A stretch of 64,000 bases of DNA from positions 10,434,030 through 10,498,029 of the forward strand of contig JAKZAP010000016.1 of assembly GCA_023053575.1 (NCBI GenBank), given 5' to 3'. Shown here piece by piece: positions 60,566-64,000 of this stretch; position 1 is the first letter of the stretch, and every line of letters starts with the position of its first letter. The notes under the pieces are model-generated. The model searched no databases and was not told the DNA's origin. It was given only the letters and a program-made list of their open reading frames with translations. The translations under genes were made by a program, and so were the position numbers. This DNA comes from Branchinecta lynchi (Eukaryota > Arthropoda > Branchiopoda > Anostraca > Branchinectidae).

Positions 60566-60626
60566 CCTTCTCAGGACCTTTGGGGGGGGGAGTCCCCCCC
60601 CCCATAGTGACGGCCCTGACCATGTT

Positions 60627-60787
60627 ATCTGATGATACCACGGTGAAAAGGCGTTTTTTCAGTTATCGTGGTATCTGATATTCAGATATCACGGTCCGAC
60701 CGTGGTAACTGATCGTGGTATCTGAAAAGTCATCTCACTTTCAGTTACCGTGGTATCAGATACCATGGTATCTGCAAAAACGCAACT
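60627..60787 (+). mobile_element. GGTATC-type MITE copy
   Basis: Contains TCGTGGTATCTGATATTCAG, GACCGTGGTAACTGATCGTG, AAAGTCATCTCACTTTC and GTGGTATCAGATACCATGGT, ending CAAAAACGCAACT. Its 3' end equals the complement of the AGTTGCGTTTTTG terminus of 47952-48246. Confidence 0.7.
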
Positions 60788-61324
60788 AATGAGTGGCAGG
60801 AGCAGATACCTGAAATTGGCCACGTGTCCAAACCGTATCTGAACAAGGTGGGCTCCAAATACCGGATTTCCATATACGGATTACGGCAGAAAACCAACTG
60901 AGAACAAAACTAAAAAAAAATGTGGATCAAAAGCTGACTAAACGAGGAGACTATGTAGAAGTAAAAAAAATTTTCGTTATATACGTTTATTACTACCAAA
61001 TTCCATTTCTTAAATAATAAGTTTCTCCTTCTATTACAAATGTTAATATAAATTTATTTCTACCAAATTCATTTCCTTCAAATTTATGGAGGATCTAGCT
61101 TGTTTTTCATCATCCATTAATTTCTTACCACCGGCTCAAAACACAGGGACACGGACGTAGGCTACCCATCTCCACCCTTGACCTACATTTTTTCGCAAAC
61201 GTTCCCCAACCAAGATTTCACAAACCGCTAACTATTCGTCCAGGATGGACTAATGGTTGCTTTGCTTAGGACCATTCTTCCTTCTTAGACAATAAAGTCG
61301 CTGGTAAAATTTAGGGTTCAGCCC
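60788..61324. other. No gene recognised
   Basis: AT-rich; nothing assignable. Confidence 0.4.
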
Positions 61325-61631
61325 TACCCGATGAAAAATGTATCTCAAAATAGTACTATGAAGTAGTCGAAAAAGTAGCATGCAGTACTAACGATGCTAC
61401 TACATGCTTCTACTTCAAGGCTACCGTGTTACTGCATACTACTATATGCTAATATTAGCAAGACTGGATGCTACTATGGCAAGACAGGATGCTACTAGAT
61501 ACTACTATATAAGATTGGACCAGTCTGAGGCATATTAAATGATAGCATTCTTTGCTATTACATAGTTTTACATGCAACTCTTTCGTACTACTGCCATACT
61601 ACTAAGCAGGCTACACATTTTTCATCGGGTA
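61325..61631. mobile_element. 307-bp TIR element at TA (mariner-like MITE)
   Basis: TACCCGATGAAAAATGT at the left and ACATTTTTCATCGGGTA at the right are exact complements. TA flanks both ends, fitting a TA target. The interior is rich in TACTACTA and GGATGCTACTA words. No transposase; superfamily inferred only from the TA. Confidence 0.75.
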
Positions 61632-61839
61632 CTTGCAGGTAGTCCGAAACAATAACAGTCACAACACAAAGAAGGGAATTTTCCCTTCAAACTATCCTGA
61701 AGTTCCTAGGTCCGATACGGACCTTTCAAAGGAACACGCAGGACATGCGTACTTGCCAACTAAAAGTTTAATCCGGATCGATCACTATTTTGATAATAAC
61801 AAATTCCATGATTTCATGAATCCCCTCCTGACCACCCCT

Positions 61840-62235
61840 TATGGTGCATGGATCAGGTCCGAACAGCTTGTCGCTGTTCTGTCCACAAAACTCCGTTTCA
61901 ATCTCTCCACCCATAGCATGCCCTAAGATTTCTGGGACAGTCCCCTAACTCCCCCACAGTGGCCAGATCTGGTCCGGTCCTGTAAATGGATAATCTAGGA
62001 CAATGCTACATCCGGGGTGAATCGCAAGGGAGCTATACGTTTCACAAGATTCAGTATGTCTGCTCCCTCCACTCACCCATGGATGGTCATATTGAAGAAA
62101 TCGATAATTTCCAACTGAATGTGGGCAGGTCCCTATTCCTGTCAAGTTCCACCCTTATTGTCTACCTACAAGTATTCACAAAAAAGTGATCGCGCGGTAC
62201 GGCACCCTAACCGAAACCGGCACGTGCCACACAAA
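61840..62235 (+). repeat. H1 3' fragment with degenerate terminal hairpin
   Basis: Modules with TTTCAATCTCTCCACCCATA, CCCTAACTCCCCCACAGTGG and CAGATCTGGTCCGGTCCTGT. The end GTGATCGCGCGGTACGGCAC...GGCACGTGCCACACAAA corresponds to the H1 hairpin end. The ACGG tract is lost. Confidence 0.7.
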
Positions 62236-62933
62236 TTCAAAAATCGAGACTACCAAATTAATAATACATGAGAATGTAACATTGGGTTGGTCATTAATAA
62301 TTAATTAGCAGAAGCGATTTTAATCTTAGTTCAGAAAATATAAAAGACGTAAAAGAATATTCATTTCCCATTGGAAACTTAGACTTTGGTTTGAATATCC
62401 TGGAAGCTGAGGTTTCGATATCCTGCTAAAAAAACGTAGCATCCTGGAAACTGAGGTTTTCAGGATTATCTGATGTGGTGCAAGAACGGAAACGGTGGTA
62501 ACGAAGAGCAGGAACAGAAGAGCGGTTTTGACGCAGATGAGAATTGAAAGAGATGCGATTGAGATACCAATTAGAAATAAGCCAAGCAAAAGTTGTTGTG
62601 AAGAATCAGGAATTTTGTGATACCGATTTATCAATACAGTAAGTCAGCTCGAACTACCAAACGAAAGACTACGATCCTAAATACGCCTTCGAAGGTTGAA
62701 TACTGCCGCCGCTCGAACGCTACCATATAATGATCCCAAGTGGGACATAAGCCGCCGGTCCGAGTATAAAGAGTAATAACACAGGGCAAGAACCTCACAT
62801 CGGTTCACTGGTGACGCGTCGTCTTTCGTTTGGAGGGAAGGTGTAGGCTAGATATTATGGTATATAGTGTTTTAGTGTTTTGAGTGCATTTTTCTATTTT
62901 ATTTTTTTTACCGGGTTACTGAGCGAACGTAAA
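62236..62933 (+). other. Probable LTR/leader of the right-edge retrotransposon
   Basis: The partner LTR lies outside the window, so its extent cannot be set. A TATA-like GAGTATAAAGAG occurs at about 62760-62771. TGGTGACGCGTCG at about 62810 could be a primer site, resembling tRNA-Trp-type sites only loosely. Confidence 0.3.
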
Positions 62934-64000
62934 ATGTCTGTCGAAGACACAGCAAAAATGTCCCTTGACACGCTTTGTAAAATTGCATCGCAAGTCTCTA
63001 CCTTCACTGGTAGCGAAGACGTTTTGATATTTCTTGAGACGCTGGAAAATTTGAAATTCTGGGATAAGTCTATTCAGAGCGATGAACTTATCCGGTTGGC
63101 ATTCATAAAAACAACGGGTCATGCGGCTAATTTTTTAACCAGCCACGCAAAATTCGAGTCATTCGAGGATTTGAAGAAAGCCCTTTCCAGCCAGTTTGAA
63201 CACACGTCCTTGAGAGCACGTCTAATTCACGAAACTCTTCGTCTTGAGGATGGCGAAGACCCATTCCCATTTTTCGAAAAACTAAAATTAAAGACTTTGA
63301 AACTCTTGGGTTTTGATCAAGTTCCGTCGGCAAATGAAGAAAGTTTTCTTGGCTATTCAAATCTTTTGAAAAACCTACTTCTTGACAGTCTTTCCCCTAC
63401 GCTGGGAATGCGGGTGGTTGCTAAGTGTCCCACAGATTTTGAAGAGGCCACACAAATTTTGATCAATGATTTTCGGGCACGTGAATTTGCTAAAGCCAAA
63501 TCGCCTCATATGCTTTCCGCTATTGCTTCCGCTTCAGTTGAAACTAAGCCTAGTGTACTAGCTGATACAACCTCACGAGATGGTATGGTTCGGGAAAACA
63601 TACCAGGTAACCGTCGCGACGGCACTATTTTTGAGCGTTCGAGTCGCCAAGTATTTCGCCGTCGGGATTCGTTACGGAATGACCAAATGTCAAATGACAC
63701 TAGCAGCTATAGGGGTAGATCTCGTGACACGAGAGGGGACAGGAATGGTTGGGAAGGTCGCCGTGAGAGGTACGATTCCCGAAAATCTGGCGGTTCGAGT
63801 AAGAGTTGCTTCAACTGCAAGAAAACCGGTCATTTTACTCGTGAATGTCGCGCACCACGTACCATCCGTTGCTATAACTGTCAAAGGATCGGGCATATGG
63901 CAAGACAATGTCGCAGTCAGTCCGCCGGATCTAATCCGAAAAAGTGTTTTAATTGTGGGAAAAACGGACATTTCGCAAGGGAATGCCTGGTGTCTGAAAA
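62934..64000 (+). CDS. LTR-retrotransposon Gag with three zinc knuckles (runs off window)
   Basis: An open frame from ATG 62934 continues without a stop to the window edge (355 complete codons). The N-terminal ~200 residues are helical and capsid-like (MSLDTLCKIASQVSTFTGSE; FLETLENLKFW). About 215-290 is Arg/Ser/Asp-rich. Three CX2CX4HX4C knuckles follow, starting at C292 (CFNCKKTGHFTREC), C313 (CYNCQRIGHMARQC) and C338 (CFNCGKNGHFAREC). This is nucleocapsid-type RNA binding, with protease and pol expected beyond the edge. It differs from the one-knuckle Gag at 33968. It could be Ty3/gypsy or another LTR family. No frame break seen. Confidence 0.85.
   Translation, partial: MSVEDTAKMSLDTLCKIASQVSTFTGSEDVLIFLETLENLKFWDKSIQSDELIRLAFIKTTGHAANFLTSHAKFESFEDLKKALSSQFEHTSLRARLIHETLRLEDGEDPFPFFEKLKLKTLKLLGFDQVPSANEESFLGYSNLLKNLLLDSLSPTLGMRVVAKCPTDFEEATQILINDFRAREFAKAKSPHMLSAIASASVETKPSVLADTTSRDGMVRENIPGNRRDGTIFERSSRQVFRRRDSLRNDQMSNDTSSYRGRSRDTRGDRNGWEGRRERYDSRKSGGSSKSCFNCKKTGHFTRECRAPRTIRCYNCQRIGHMARQCRSQSAGSNPKKCFNCGKNGHFARECLVSE

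Larger units (their letters stand above)
58777..60618 (+). mobile_element. 1.84-kb non-autonomous hAT element filled with tandem repeats
   Basis: Left CAGGGGCGACACTAGCATTT with TACCTTTGGGGGGGGG; right ATAGTGACGGCCCTG, inverted. Flanks ACCATGAT (58769-58776) and ACCATGTT (60619-60626) agree at 7 of 8. The interior holds three ~330-bp units and then ~99/198-bp units (separate entries). No hAT transposase motif was seen. Same TIR family as 4801-5074. Confidence 0.85.

Noticed and set aside
59883..60641. 252-codon minus frame with a 66-residue repeat as a protein gene
   Set aside because: Openness is explained by a 198-bp tandem period; the opposite strand is also open and no domain is visible. 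Kept as a repeat feature and a finding instead.
62805..62825. TGGTGACGCGTCG as a primer binding site of the right-edge element
   Set aside because: Matches a tRNA-Trp-type site at only part of its length, and the LTR boundary needed to place it is outside view.

Overview
This is a transposon-dense stretch of animal (invertebrate) nuclear DNA. The evidence is LINEs with paired ORF1/ORF2, an LTR retrotransposon with a tRNA-Leu-type primer site, tRNA-like sequences with internal Pol III boxes, many TIR elements, microsatellite-type LINE tails, and no operon-like gene packing. Repeats with tandem ~130-146 bp cores and an (ACGG)n tract near the 3' end recall the bivalve 'pearl' elements and Drosophila DINE-1/Helentron derivatives. 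That would fit a mollusc or another marine invertebrate, but the species is not established. I found no host gene I can defend. The only host-exon candidate is a membrane-segment ORF at 25225-25575 (-).

Layout. 1-9.9 kb: remnants of a tandem-module element (called H1 here), LINE 3' ends, an inverted repeat carrying two tRNA-Thr(UGU)-like sequences (2158-2515), a nest of small MITE/foldback elements in an old LINE (2805-3836), a hAT MITE (4801-5074), a palindrome (6840-7235), a minisatellite and another hAT MITE (9463-9671). 9.9-23.4 kb: several copies of a second tandem-module element (H2), a CR1-like LINE fragment (12402-13017 -), a 60-bp satellite (16845-17465) and LINE debris. 23.4-28.4 kb: duplicated segments, the exon-like ORF, a hAT MITE and two antisense LINE ends. 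28.4-41.9 kb: a long H1 array split by a young 8.2-kb LTR retrotransposon (31426-39625). Its two 579-bp LTRs look identical, but its only large ORF is Gag-protease; no reverse transcriptase or integrase is present. 41.9-49.2 kb: foldback elements, MITEs, H2, a third tandem family (H3), and LINE debris. 49.2-55.5 kb: a three-level nest, with an intact two-ORF LINE (49528-53743) inside an H1 element inside a MITE. 55.5-62.2 kb: a hAT element with an 8-bp target duplication and a transposase relic (56854-57465), a 1.84-kb hAT element filled with tandem repeats (58777-60618), and MITEs. 62.2-64 kb: the 5' part of a second LTR-retrotransposon gag gene (62934 to the window edge) with three zinc knuckles.

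How the parts relate: the full LINE and its truncated relatives supply retrotransposition machinery. The gag-protease element would need pol from an autonomous relative. H1, H2 and H3 share an architecture: 5' block, tandem core, 3' block and, in H1 and H3, a terminal hairpin. They look like one superfamily of non-autonomous elements. All comparisons were made by eye, so boundaries of degenerate repeats are approximate.
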